Origin: Solwaraspora sp. WMMA2056
GTDB lineage: Bacteria; Actinomycetota; Actinomycetes; Mycobacteriales; Micromonosporaceae
Length of the DNA stretch: 64,000 nt
Direction: 5' to 3'
Assembly: GCF_030345095.1 (NCBI RefSeq)
Contig: NZ_CP128360.1
Coordinates: 2,728,001 to 2,792,000 of the forward strand
Part shown: positions 8,489 to 20,610 of the stretch, piece by piece
How positions within the stretch are numbered: the stretch's first letter is position 1
How the letters are laid out: each line of letters starts with the position of its first letter
Position numbers and translations under genes: made by a program
Notes under the pieces: generated by a model
Database searches by the model: none
Seen by the model: only the letters and a program-made list of their open reading frames with translations
Told to the model about the DNA's origin: nothing

Positions 8489-9715
8489 TCAGAACACTTC
8501 GATGCCGGCCGGGGCGCGGTCCCAGCCGAACGCGGTCGCCGCCTCGGTCACCGCGCCGTGGCGCAGCTCGCGGACCCGGCCGGCGGCGGCCAGCGCCCGC
8601 AGCGACACCCCACCCAGGTACGCCGCGCCGAGATCACGCACGTCGCAGGCCAGATCCGCCGGTTCGGTGCTCGGTACGCAGCGGGCCCACTCCCGGTCGC
8701 CGGTGAGCCGCCAGCGGCCGGCGTTGTCCGGCAGCAGCCCGTCGGTGACGTCGACGACCACGTCCACCCCGGCGGCGTACCGGCGGGCGGCCAGTGCCGC
8801 GCCGACGTCGACCAGCCGGACCCAGAGGCTGTCGGCGAGGGTCGCGCCGAGCTGCCGGGGCTCGTCGACCAGGTGCAGCAGCGGTTCGTCGGTCGCCGAG
8901 TACCGCAACGAGACACTGCGGCTCAGGTCGATGCCGGTGAGGAACCGCCACAGCTGCGCGTACGCGGCCGGATCGTCGGCCACCGCCTCGACGACCTGGA
9001 CCCGGGCCTGCGGGCCCCGGGCGGACCAGTCGCTCGTCGTGCGCCACAGGGCGTAGCCGTCCGGCCCACCCGGCCCGTCGTGGACCACCGCGCGCAGCGC
9101 CGTCTGCCCGGACTGCCGGGCGGGCGTGTCGGCCAGCACGTACCGCCACCAGCGATCGTCGCGGCCCGACCAGCCGGGCCGACCGACCCGGACCCGCTCG
9201 TAGACCGCCGCCAGCGCCGGTGCCAGCGCGTCGGGGTCACCGGTGCGCAGGCCGGTGGTCGGACCCGAGCCGGCGACCCGGGTCTCCCGTAGGTCGATGT
9301 CGAGTTCGAGGCGCTGCGCCGCCATGCCGTAGCCGTACCGGGGATAGATGCGACCCTCGCTGGCCCAGAGCACCGCCACGGCCTCGCCGCCGTCGCGGAC
9401 CTCGCGCAGCTGACGGTGCATCAGCCGGGTGAGCAGCCCGCGTCGCCGGTGGGTCGGTGCCACCACCACCATCGTGACGTGCGCGGCCGCCAGCACGTTG
9501 CCGGGAACGGTCAACTGCCGGGTGTACGCGCCCGCGTGGCCGACTATCCGGTCGTCGTCGGTGACGACCAGGCACCGGTCGGGTTCGAAGACGTCGCGTT
9601 CCATGGCGACGAAGTCCGGGTCCGGATTCTGGTGGAACGCCGCCAGCAGCAGCTCCAGGACAGGATCGAAATCCGCTGGTACGGCGGCCCGCATCGGCGG
9701 CGAAATATCGGTCAC
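8489..9715 (-). CDS. Eis-like GNAT N-acetyltransferase
   Basis: A 408-aa protein with the three-part plan of the Eis (enhanced intracellular survival) family: an N-terminal GNAT domain, a second GNAT-like domain, and a C-terminal sterol-carrier-like domain. The acetyl-CoA loop appears as VAPTHRRRGLLTRLM at about residues 85-100. The SCP-like tail contains DVRDLGAAYLGG, typical of these enzymes, and ends in a short C-terminus. Eis enzymes acetylate lysines or aminoglycoside amines; the substrate here is not deducible. Confidence 0.92.
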   Translation of the reverse strand: MTDISPPMRAAVPADFDPVLELLLAAFHQNPDPDFVAMERDVFEPDRCLVVTDDDRIVGHAGAYTRQLTVPGNVLAAAHVTMVVVAPTHRRRGLLTRLMHRQLREVRDGGEAVAVLWASEGRIYPRYGYGMAAQRLELDIDLRETRVAGSGPTTGLRTGDPDALAPALAAVYERVRVGRPGWSGRDDRWWRYVLADTPARQSGQTALRAVVHDGPGGPDGYALWRTTSDWSARGPQARVQVVEAVADDPAAYAQLWRFLTGIDLSRSVSLRYSATDEPLLHLVDEPRQLGATLADSLWVRLVDVGAALAARRYAAGVDVVVDVTDGLLPDNAGRWRLTGDREWARCVPSTEPADLACDVRDLGAAYLGGVSLRALAAAGRVRELRHGAVTEAATAFGWDRAPAGIEVF

Positions 9716-9828
9716 TGCACCTGTCTAGCCGATCGGTGGCGGGGTCGGCGACCTATTTGTCGGCTCGCTACTCTCGAAAGTGAGCATCTAGCGGTACGGG
9801 GGTCCGCCCGCACCCGTGGGGAGGAAAC

Positions 9829-10467
9829 ATGCCGGATCAGCACACGCCATGGGCCGAGCGGACCGTCGAGGTGCCGCCGCAGCGGACACCGGACGGCGGC
9901 GAGACCGCGACCCTGCCGGGCGGTGCGCCGGGTGGTGCCGACGCGGCGGGCGGCCCCGGCGCCGACGGTGCCGGGGTGTTCCAACGCGGGGTCGCGCAGG
10001 TCGGCCGGGCCACGCCCCGGACCGCCGAGTTCACCGCGCCGCACGAACCGACCGGCACCGGCTGGCCGCCGGAGGCCGGCGGACCCGGCTGGGCGGACGG
10101 CCCGGTACCCCAGCCCCGCCCGCCGATGAGCCACCATCTGGCCCAGTTGCGCCGGGGCGGTGAGTGGAGCGTGCTCGGCGGGCTGTTCGCCTTCGTCTGC
10201 TGGGGCGTCTGGGCGATCTCGGCGCGCGGCAACCTGGGCAGCCCGGTGCTCACCTTCGTGCTGACCCTGCTGGTCGGCGTCGGTCTGTTCGCGCTCTGCC
10301 GGGTGGTCGGCCGGGTGGTGCTGGAGCGCCAGCTCGGCCGGGTACGCCGGGGCGCCCGCGCCTCGCACATGGTGACCGGCGCGTACCTGATCGTCGTCGG
10401 GTTCGCGTACCTGCGGCAGACCGAATGGGTGGTCAGCGCCTGGAACTGGATCGCCGGTTGGTTCTGA
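9829..10467 (+). CDS. Hypothetical membrane protein
   Basis: A 212-aa protein. The first 100 residues are Pro/Gly-rich, charged and probably disordered in the cytoplasm. Three hydrophobic segments follow at about 120-138, 143-162 and 185-203. The run MSHHLAQLRRGGEWSVLGG marks the start of the membrane part. A GGGGAGG ribosome site precedes the ATG. The next gene (PAP2) starts 38 bp after the stop in the same direction. No family recognised. Confidence 0.78.
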   Translation: MPDQHTPWAERTVEVPPQRTPDGGETATLPGGAPGGADAAGGPGADGAGVFQRGVAQVGRATPRTAEFTAPHEPTGTGWPPEAGGPGWADGPVPQPRPPMSHHLAQLRRGGEWSVLGGLFAFVCWGVWAISARGNLGSPVLTFVLTLLVGVGLFALCRVVGRVVLERQLGRVRRGARASHMVTGAYLIVVGFAYLRQTEWVVSAWNWIAGWF

Positions 10468-10505
10468 CCCGGGCGGTGCCGTCCGGCCGGCGCTACCGTG
10501 ACGAC

Positions 10506-11423
10506 ATGCGCAGTCGCGGCGCGACCCTTCTGGCGGCCTGGTGCCTACTGCTGGCCGTCGGGCAGACTCTGGCGTTCGCGCTGGTCTGGTGGGCCTTCGT
10601 CCGGACCTGGCGGGGGCAGATGCTCGACACGATCGCGCTGACCGGCAACTCGATCGGCCAGGACGAGGCGTACGGGCCGGCGAGCACGGTTCTCGGTGTG
10701 GTGTCGGTGGCGTCGTTGGCGCTGGCGACCGGGGTCATCGGGTTCATCGCGCTGCTGCGCGGCCGGGTGCTGCTCGCTGTGGTGGCGATGGCGGTGATCG
10801 CCGGGTCGAACCTGACCACCCAGCTGTTCAAGTACCGGGTCGGCCGGCCGGATCTGGGCGTCGACCCGATCGACGCGTACGCGGCCAACAGCCTGCCCAG
10901 CGGGCACACCACGGTCGCCGTGTCGGTGGCGGTGGCGTTGGTGCTGGTGTTGCCGGCGGCGCTGCGGGGGATCGGTGCGCTGGCCGGCGCGGCGTACGCG
11001 GCGGCCGCCGGGGTGGCGACGCTGTCGGCCGGTTGGCACCGGCCCAGCGACGCGGTGGCGGCGATCCTGGTGGTGGGGGCCTGGGCGGCGGCCGGGATGC
11101 TGGTGCTCGCGCTGGCCCGGCCGGCCGACGCCGAGTTGCGCCCCAGCGGCCGGCACCCGGCCGCGTCGACCCTGCTGGTCACGGCCGGGCTGGCGTTGCT
11201 GGTCGTGGCCGGGCTGGCGCTGGTGTCGACCGAACCGGTGACCGCGACTGCGCTGGAGGTGGTGAGCCGCCGCCGGCTGTTCGTGGCCTACGCCGGCAGC
11301 GCGGCGGGGATCGCCGGCACGGCAGCGTTGGTCCTGGCGACGGTCCTGGCCACCGCCCGGTACGTGGTCGTCTCCCCGGCCGCGGCCCCGGACCGCGCGA
11401 CGGTGGGAACCGTCCGGGATTGA
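10506..11423 (+). CDS. PAP2-family membrane phosphatase
   Basis: A 305-aa integral membrane protein with about six hydrophobic segments. The PAP2 signature is complete: KYRVGRPD (first motif), PSGHT (second, with catalytic His) and GWHRPSDAVAA (third, His and Asp). Such enzymes remove phosphate from lipid phosphates such as phosphatidate or undecaprenyl diphosphate, facing outside. The ATG at 10506 starts directly before the first membrane segment; the frame upstream of it is not membrane-like. Confidence 0.9.
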   Translation: MRSRGATLLAAWCLLLAVGQTLAFALVWWAFVRTWRGQMLDTIALTGNSIGQDEAYGPASTVLGVVSVASLALATGVIGFIALLRGRVLLAVVAMAVIAGSNLTTQLFKYRVGRPDLGVDPIDAYAANSLPSGHTTVAVSVAVALVLVLPAALRGIGALAGAAYAAAAGVATLSAGWHRPSDAVAAILVVGAWAAAGMLVLALARPADAELRPSGRHPAASTLLVTAGLALLVVAGLALVSTEPVTATALEVVSRRRLFVAYAGSAAGIAGTAALVLATVLATARYVVVSPAAAPDRATVGTVRD

Positions 11424-11440
11424 GCCACGTCTCAGTGGAC

Positions 11441-12334
11441 ATGACGACTTATCGAGGCGTACGGGTGGCGGCGACCGCCGCCTCCCTGTTGCTGCTGACC
11501 ACTGCATGTGCCCAGACCGGCGGGGCTGACGCCGCCGAGGACGCCGTCGCTGGCGGCTCGGCGCTGTCCGGCGACGCACTGGTGCTGCGGGTGGACCACA
11601 CCGGTGGGTTCACCACCCCGGCGATGCTGGCGACCCGGCTGCCGTTGATCAGTGTGTACGCGGACGGCCGGGTGATCACCCAGGGCCCCACGATCCTGGT
11701 CTATCCCGGTCCGGCGATGCCCAACCTGCAGGTCCAGACGATCAGCGCCGAGCAGGTCGACGACCTGGTCAAGCAGGCGCTGGCCGCCGGGGTCGGGACC
11801 GTGTCGGACCTCGGCACCCCGCCGGTGGCCGACGCCACCTCCACCCGGTTCACCGTGCAGACCGACGACGGCGTCGAGCAGTTGGAGGTCTACGCGTTGG
11901 CGGAGGCCGCCGACGCCGGGCAGTCAGGGCTGACCGACGAGCAGGTCTCGGCCCGGGAGAAGCTGCGGGCGTTCGCCGACTCGCTGACCGACCTGCCGGG
12001 CACGATCGGCGGCTCGGCGGACGATTCCGCGCCGTACGTGGCGACGGCGATCGCCGCTGTCGCCGAGCCGTGGGTGGCCGTCGACGAGACAGTCGACGCC
12101 AGCCAGGCGGAGGTGGCCTGGCCCGGCCCGCAACTGCCCGGTACGGCGCTGTCGCCGAACCTGGAGCTCGGCTGCGTGACGGTCACCGGTGCCGAGCTGG
12201 AGAAGTTGCGGACGCTGGCGGAGGACGCCACCACCGCCACCCCGTGGACCTCCGACGGTAAGCGGTGGACCGTCACCCTGCGGCCGCTGCTGCCCGACGA
12301 GTCGGACTGCGCCGACATCGCCGCGTCGCGCTGA
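11441..12334 (+). CDS. Putative lipoprotein, unknown function
   Basis: A 297-aa exported protein. It begins with a basic start, a hydrophobic stretch and the lipobox LTTAC, so the mature protein would be lipid-anchored at Cys24. The remainder is soluble, with alternating beta-like stretches (LISVYADGRVITQGP, RFTVQTDDGVEQLEVY). It starts 17 bp after the PAP2 gene and is probably cotranscribed. A long hairpin terminator follows. No catalytic motif recognised. Confidence 0.82.
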   Translation: MTTYRGVRVAATAASLLLLTTACAQTGGADAAEDAVAGGSALSGDALVLRVDHTGGFTTPAMLATRLPLISVYADGRVITQGPTILVYPGPAMPNLQVQTISAEQVDDLVKQALAAGVGTVSDLGTPPVADATSTRFTVQTDDGVEQLEVYALAEAADAGQSGLTDEQVSAREKLRAFADSLTDLPGTIGGSADDSAPYVATAIAAVAEPWVAVDETVDASQAEVAWPGPQLPGTALSPNLELGCVTVTGAELEKLRTLAEDATTATPWTSDGKRWTVTLRPLLPDESDCADIAASR

Positions 12335-12357
12335 CCCTCCCCAGCCGCCGGCGATCC

Positions 12358-12400
12358 CGGTCGGGGTGTCCGCGACGACTCGTCGCGGACACCCCGACCG
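12358..12400. terminator. Strong bidirectional hairpin terminator
   Basis: A perfect 21-bp inverted repeat: 12358-12378 pairs with 12380-12400 around a single base, so the real loop is a few bases larger. The stem centre is GGGTGTCCGCGACGA. It sits between the convergent lipoprotein and metH genes and can end transcription from both sides. No T-run is visible, as is common in high-GC actinomycetes. Confidence 0.85.
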
Positions 12401-12437
12401 GCTGCGTCCTCGTCGGTGTGCGGCAGCCAGCTGCGGC

Positions 12438-16112
<3,675 letters not shown>

Positions 16113-16132
16113 CTGGCTACCTCCGTACTGTC

Positions 16133-16230
16133 CGGAGGCGCCCTTGTCACTGGTCACGCCCCCGCTGACAGGTCGTGATCGCGGCCGAGCGTGGCGGGCG
16201 CTCCACGCCCGTCGCAGCGCCTCTCGACCT
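16133..16230 (-). promoter_or_regulatory. S-adenosylhomocysteine (SAH) riboswitch controlling metH
   Basis: On the minus strand the leader folds as the SAH aptamer. P1 is GGTCGAG (16229-16223) with CTCGGCC (16189-16183). The 5' junction is AGGCGCTGCGA (16222-16212). P2 is CGGGCG with CGCCCG (16211-16206, 16200-16195). The 3' junction is CCACG, where the family usually has CCAGG. A P3-like hairpin (TCACG with CGTGA) follows, then AAGGGCGCCT, whose GCGCCT (16141-16136) can form the pseudoknot with AGGCGC. The overlapping CCTCCG (16138-16133) can instead pair with CGGAGG (16125-16120), the metH ribosome site. SAH binding would free that site, so the switch turns metH on. Inferred by eye from the published aptamer. 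Confidence 0.85.
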
Positions 16231-16373
16231 CGCGCCGAGTCTACCCCTGCGGGCCCGGACACACCCGCAGCACGGCTGCCGTGCCCTTCGCACACCTGTC
16301 GGGTAGCTTCGTTCACCGGCTGGGCCGCCCACCGCGTCAGGGCGGCCACCGGACCGACGGGAGATGTAACGAC

Positions 16374-16904
16374 ATGGGCAGGAAGACGGTGTACGTCTCC
16401 GATTTCAGCGGTGCTGTTCTGGATCCGGGCGACGAGGTGGTGCGGGTGGTCGTCCTGGAGCACCCGGACCTGGTCGCCGGCCCGGTGCGGCTGGAAGCGC
16501 GACCCGACGAGGTGGACAGCATCGACGACGCGGCGCTCGACGTCGCCGTGGTGGAGATCCACGACGGGCAGGGCGACGGCGAGCCACGCCGGGTGACGCT
16601 GACCGCCAGCGAGTTCGACTCGCTCGCCACCGACGTGCCCATGGCCCAGCTGCTGCGGACCGCCGAGCGGGTCAAGCCGGCCAGGACCACCCGCCGGTCG
16701 ACCGAGCGGATCGACTACGCGACCCTGGAGCACGCGGGCAAGCCGCACCGCGGTCGGACCACCGAGGATGAGGCCCGGCTGGTCCGCGACCACCTCGACG
16801 AGATCAACAAGCGGTTGGCCGACGAGGGGCTGCGCCAGATCGACCCGGCCGATCCCGACCACGCCGAGCGGTACGGCTTCGCCACCCCCGCTGAGCCGGC
16901 CTGA
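16374..16904 (+). CDS. Conserved hypothetical protein
   Basis: A 176-aa soluble, acidic protein. The N-terminal half is predicted beta-rich ([20 protein letters not shown]). The C-terminal third is basic then helical ([20 protein letters not shown]). No signal peptide or membrane segment is present. The ATG at 16374 is where the protein-like composition starts; the open frame extends upstream across the metH leader, which is ruled out by the riboswitch there. Divergent from metH. Family not recognised. Confidence 0.8.
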   Translation: MGRKTVYVSDFSGAVLDPGDEVVRVVVLEHPDLVAGPVRLEARPDEVDSIDDAALDVAVVEIHDGQGDGEPRRVTLTASEFDSLATDVPMAQLLRTAERVKPARTTRRSTERIDYATLEHAGKPHRGRTTEDEARLVRDHLDEINKRLADEGLRQIDPADPDHAERYGFATPAEPA

Positions 16905-17002
16905 CCAGCCCGGATCGGCCGGCCTGAAATGTCGGTCCCCCGCTGCATACTCCGGTCGGGCCGACGACGGCCGTCGGCGTCGTGCGAACCGGAGGGTGAT
17001 CA

Positions 17003-18103
17003 ATGGGGACACCAGGTACGCGAGTGCTGCTCGCGGTGGGAACGGCGAAGGGCCTGTTCGTCGCCACCAGCGACGACGACCGGCGTAGTTGGCAGGTGAC
17101 CGGCCCGCACCTGCCGATGACCGCCGTGTACGCCGTCGCGGTCGACACCCGTCGGGCGGTGCCCCGGCTGCTCGCCTCGGTCACCAGCTCCCATTTCGGG
17201 CCGAGCGTGAGCGTCAGCGACGACCTCGGACGCACCTGGTCGGAGCCGCCGCAGCCGCCGGTGGCGTTCCCGGCCGACACCGCAACCGCCCTGGACCGGG
17301 TCTGGCAGCTGGTGCCGGCGTCACCGGCCGAGCCCGACGTGGTGTACGCCGGCAGCCAGCCGTCGGCACTGTTCCGGTCGACCGACGGCGGGGTCAGCTT
17401 CGAGCTGGTCCGACCGTTGTGGGACCACCCGCACCGGCCGCAGTGGGGTGCCGGGTTCGGCGGTCAGGCGATCCACACGGTGCTGCCCGACCCCCGCGAC
17501 CCGGCCACCGTGCTGGTCGCCATGTCTACCGGCGGCGTCTACCGCACCGGCGACGCCGGGGCGAGCTGGGCACCGGGCAACACCGGCATCCGGGCCTACT
17601 TCCTGCCCGACGAGTGGCCGGAGTTCGGCCAGTGCGTGCACAAGGTGGCCCGGGACGCGGTCGCGCCGGACCGGCTGTATGCGCAGAACCATCACGGGGT
17701 CTACCGCTCGGACGACGCCGGGGCCACCTGGTCGTCGATCGCCGACGGACTGCCCAGCGACTTCGGGTTCCCGATCGCGGCACACCCGCACCGGTCCGGG
17801 GTGATCTACACCTTCCCGTTGACCGCCGACGCGCAACGGTTCCCGGTCGACCACCGCTGTCGGGTGTTCCGGTCCGCCGACGCCGGAGCCAGCTGGCAGC
17901 CGTCGACGGCGGGCCTGCCCGAGCACCCCTACTACCCGGTGGTGCTGCGGGACGCGTTGACCACCGACGACGCGCCGACCGCCGGGGTCTACTTCGGCTC
18001 CCGCAGCGGCGACGTCTTCGCCAGCCGGGACGAGGGCGACTCGTGGCGGACCGTCGCCACCGCCCTGCCCGACGTGCTCTGCGTCCGCGCGGCGGTGGTC
18101 TGA
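17003..18103 (+). CDS. Sialidase/BNR-repeat beta-propeller protein
   Basis: A 366-aa protein made of repeated Asp-box (BNR) turns of the form S-x-D-x-G-x-x-W: [40 protein letters not shown] and SRDEGDSW. Six boxes suggest a six- or seven-bladed propeller of the sortilin/exo-sialidase-like class. There is no signal peptide, so it is likely cytoplasmic and not a classical secreted sialidase. A MoaD/ThiS-like gene starts right after its stop codon, pointing to a linked function. Enzymatic role unknown. Confidence 0.9.
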   Translation: MGTPGTRVLLAVGTAKGLFVATSDDDRRSWQVTGPHLPMTAVYAVAVDTRRAVPRLLASVTSSHFGPSVSVSDDLGRTWSEPPQPPVAFPADTATALDRVWQLVPASPAEPDVVYAGSQPSALFRSTDGGVSFELVRPLWDHPHRPQWGAGFGGQAIHTVLPDPRDPATVLVAMSTGGVYRTGDAGASWAPGNTGIRAYFLPDEWPEFGQCVHKVARDAVAPDRLYAQNHHGVYRSDDAGATWSSIADGLPSDFGFPIAAHPHRSGVIYTFPLTADAQRFPVDHRCRVFRSADAGASWQPSTAGLPEHPYYPVVLRDALTTDDAPTAGVYFGSRSGDVFASRDEGDSWRTVATALPDVLCVRAAVV

Positions 18104-18379
18104 GTGGTGACCCTGCTGGTGCCGGGTCCGCTGCGGGCCGACAGCGACGGCCAGGCCCGGTTGTCCGTCGCGACCTGCGGCACGCTGCGGGCGGTCCTCG
18201 ACGAGGTGACCGAGCGCTGGCCGCGCCTGGCCCGCCGGATCCGCGACGAGCAGGGCCAGATCCGCCGGTACGTCAACGTCTACGTCGACGGCGCCGACCA
18301 CCGGCACAGCGGCGGTCTGGACACTCCGGTCCCGGACGGTGCCCAGGTGCAGGTGATCGGATCGGTCGCCGGCGGCTGA
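18104..18379 (+). CDS. MoaD/ThiS-family ubiquitin-like protein
   Basis: A 91-aa beta-grasp protein ending in the Gly-Gly needed for adenylation or thiocarboxylation (GSVAGG at the C-terminus). MoaD/ThiS proteins carry sulfur for molybdopterin or thiamine synthesis, and some are protein modifiers. Neither moa nor thi genes are nearby. The start GTG directly follows the TGA of the propeller gene, so the two are translationally coupled. That link, and not cofactor synthesis, is the clue to its role. Confidence 0.85.
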   Translation: MVTLLVPGPLRADSDGQARLSVATCGTLRAVLDEVTERWPRLARRIRDEQGQIRRYVNVYVDGADHRHSGGLDTPVPDGAQVQVIGSVAGG

Positions 18380-18434
18380 ACCCCCGTCCGGGGGATCCGT
18401 CGAGGCGGCCGCGACCACCCTCAGCTGGACCGGC

Positions 18435-19721
18435 ATGATGCCGGGCGTGCCACGCCTTCTGATCGACCTCAGCCCGCTGCGGTCCAGTGTCCCGTACCGC
18501 CGGATGTGGCTCGGCACCTCGCTGTCGGCGATCGGCACCGGCCTGACCACCGTCGCGGTCAGCCTGCAGATCTACGACATCACCGGGTCGACCTTCAACG
18601 TCGGCCTGGTGGGGCTGTTCGCGCTGGTACCACTGGTGGCGTTCGGCCTCTACGGCGGGGCGATCGTCGACGCCTACGACCGGCGTCGGGTGGTGGTGAC
18701 GACCTCGACCGGCCTGCTGCTGGTCGGAGTGGGCTTCACCGCCCAGGCCTGGTTCGACGTCGGCAGCGTCGGGCTGCTCTACGCCCTGGTGGCGGTGCAG
18801 AACGCGCTGTTCGCGGTCAACAATCCGGCCCGTACGGCGATCGTGCCGCGGCTGCTGCCGGTCGGCCTGCTGCCGGCGGCGAACGCCCTCACCGGTCTGT
18901 CGATGGGCCTGTCGTACACGGTCGGCCCGCTGCTCGCCGGGGCCCTGGTCGGCTGGTGGGGCTACTCGGCGACGTACGCCGTCGAAGTGGCGCTGGTGGC
19001 GGTGGCGCTGGTGACCCTGGTGGCGTTGCCGCCGGTGCCGCCGGAGGGCGAGGTCCGCCGGGCCGGGCTGGCGTCGGTCTGGGAGGGCCTGCGATTCCTC
19101 GGCACCCGACCCAACGTACGGATGACGTTCCTGGTCGACCTGGCCGCGATGGTGTTCGCCATGCCACGGGTGCTGTTCCCGGCGATCGGAGCGACCGCGA
19201 TCGGCGGCGGGGCGACCACCGTCGGTCTGCTCAGCGCCGCCATCGCCGCCGGTACGGTCACGGCCAACCTGTTCTCCGGCCCGCTGGGCACGGTCCGTCG
19301 GCAGGGGCTGGCGGTGCTGCTGTCGGTGGCGGCGTGGGGTGCGACGATCATCGCGTTCGGGCTGGTCGTCGCCGCGTCGCCCGGCCCGGCACCCGGTGGC
19401 GGCGCGGGTCCGGCACTCTGGCTCGCGGTGGCGGCGCTGGTGGCGGCCGGTGCGGCCGACGCGGTCAGTTCGGTGTTCCGGATGACGATCCTGCAGGCGG
19501 CGACGCCGGACGCGCTGCGGGGCCGACTGCAGGGGGTCTTCATCGTGGTGGTCGCCGGTGGTCCGCAACTGGGCCAGCTGGTGCTGGGCACGACCGCGCA
19601 GTTGACCGGGGAGGCGCTGGCCGCCGTGACCGGCGGCGCGGCCTGTCTGCTGGTGCTGGTGGCGCTGGCCCGCTACCAGCCGGGGTTCGCCCGGTACGAC
19701 GCCCGGGATCCCACTCCCTGA
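18435..19721 (+). CDS. MFS transporter (enterobactin-exporter EntS-like)
   Basis: A 428-aa membrane protein with about 12 hydrophobic segments, of the major facilitator class related to EntS (MFS_3). The opening RRMWLGTSLSAIGTGLTTVA and the loop between helices 2 and 3, YGGAIVDAYDRRRVVV, are typical. It probably exports a small molecule by proton antiport. No siderophore genes lie nearby, so the substrate is open. It starts 55 bp after the MoaD-like gene; a GC-rich hairpin (CCCCCGTCCGGGGG) lies between them. Confidence 0.9.
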   Translation: MMPGVPRLLIDLSPLRSSVPYRRMWLGTSLSAIGTGLTTVAVSLQIYDITGSTFNVGLVGLFALVPLVAFGLYGGAIVDAYDRRRVVVTTSTGLLLVGVGFTAQAWFDVGSVGLLYALVAVQNALFAVNNPARTAIVPRLLPVGLLPAANALTGLSMGLSYTVGPLLAGALVGWWGYSATYAVEVALVAVALVTLVALPPVPPEGEVRRAGLASVWEGLRFLGTRPNVRMTFLVDLAAMVFAMPRVLFPAIGATAIGGGATTVGLLSAAIAAGTVTANLFSGPLGTVRRQGLAVLLSVAAWGATIIAFGLVVAASPGPAPGGGAGPALWLAVAALVAAGAADAVSSVFRMTILQAATPDALRGRLQGVFIVVVAGGPQLGQLVLGTTAQLTGEALAAVTGGAACLLVLVALARYQPGFARYDARDPTP

Positions 19722-19840
19722 GCGGCCGACCGGCACCGGCACAATGGTCGGCACCGGCACATCGGTCGGCGCCGACCACGAGACGGTCTGCGCTGACCCG
19801 TCCGACCGCCGGTACCGACGTGCGCCGAAGGAGTCGCTCG

Positions 19841-20599
19841 ATGGACAGGTTCACCGGCCGGGTCGCCGTGGTCACCGGAGCTGCCCAGGGGATCGGGGCC
19901 GCCACCGCCAGGCGGTTGGCCGACGAGGGTGCCACCGTGGTGCTGGTCGACCTGAGCGCACAGCGGGCCCAGCCGGTGGTCGACGAGATCGTCGCCGCTG
20001 GTGGCGCGGCGGTCGCCGTCGGCTGCGACGTGACCGACCCGGTGGCTGTCGACGCCATGATCGACCGGTTGGCGGCCGACCACGGTCGGCTCGACATCCT
20101 GGTCAACAACGCCGGGATCACCCGGGACAACATGCTGTTCAAGATGCCGGTCGACGACTGGGACGCGGTGCTGCGGACCAATCTGTCGAGCATGTTCCAC
20201 TGCTGCCGGGCGGTGCAGCGGCACATGGTCCCGGCCCGGTACGGCAAGATCGTCAACCTGAGCAGCCGGTCCGCGCTGGGCAACCGTGGCCAGGTCAACT
20301 ACGCGGCGGCGAAGGCCGGGGTGCAGGGGCTCACCGCGACCCTGGCGATCGAGCTGGGGCCGTACAACATCAACGTGAACGCGGTCGCCCCCGGCTACGT
20401 GGCCACGGCGATGACCGCAGCGGTCGCCGACCGCATCGGCGTGGACCCCGAGGAGCACCGCCGGCAGGTGGCCGAGCAGACGCCGTTGCGCCGGGTCGGT
20501 CAGCCGGCGGAGATCGCCGCGGTCATCGCCTTCCTCGCCAGTGACGACGCGTCCTACGTCAGCGGACAGACCCTGTACGTCAACGGCGGTGCCCGCTGA
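19841..20599 (+). CDS. Short-chain dehydrogenase, 3-oxoacyl-ACP reductase type
   Basis: A 252-aa SDR enzyme of the FabG kind. The cofactor motif TGAAQGIG is at residues 13-20, NNAG follows near 87, and the catalytic Ser-Tyr-Lys set lies in NLSSRSALGN and NYAAAKAG. An acidic residue after the second strand (VLVDLS) points to NAD preference. The ATG at 19841 follows GAAGGAG. Probably reduces a 3-oxoacyl thioester or a similar ketone. No fatty-acid synthesis genes are adjacent, so the exact role is unknown. Confidence 0.93.
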   Translation: MDRFTGRVAVVTGAAQGIGAATARRLADEGATVVLVDLSAQRAQPVVDEIVAAGGAAVAVGCDVTDPVAVDAMIDRLAADHGRLDILVNNAGITRDNMLFKMPVDDWDAVLRTNLSSMFHCCRAVQRHMVPARYGKIVNLSSRSALGNRGQVNYAAAKAGVQGLTATLAIELGPYNINVNAVAPGYVATAMTAAVADRIGVDPEEHRRQVAEQTPLRRVGQPAEIAAVIAFLASDDASYVSGQTLYVNGGAR

Positions 20600-20610
20600 C
20601 GCGACCGGGC

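Noticed and set aside
16133-16260. Cobalamin riboswitch before metH
   Set aside because: The B12 box was looked for and not found. The leader fits the SAH aptamer instead.
16113-17012. N-terminal extension of metH by 300 codons
   Set aside because: The extension crosses the SAH riboswitch and the whole divergent gene at 16374. The GTG at 16112 has a good ribosome site and gives the family length.
17003-18103. Secreted exo-alpha-sialidase
   Set aside because: The Asp-box repeats are present, but there is no signal peptide, no FRIP motif and no arginine triad that I could place. Only the propeller class is supported.
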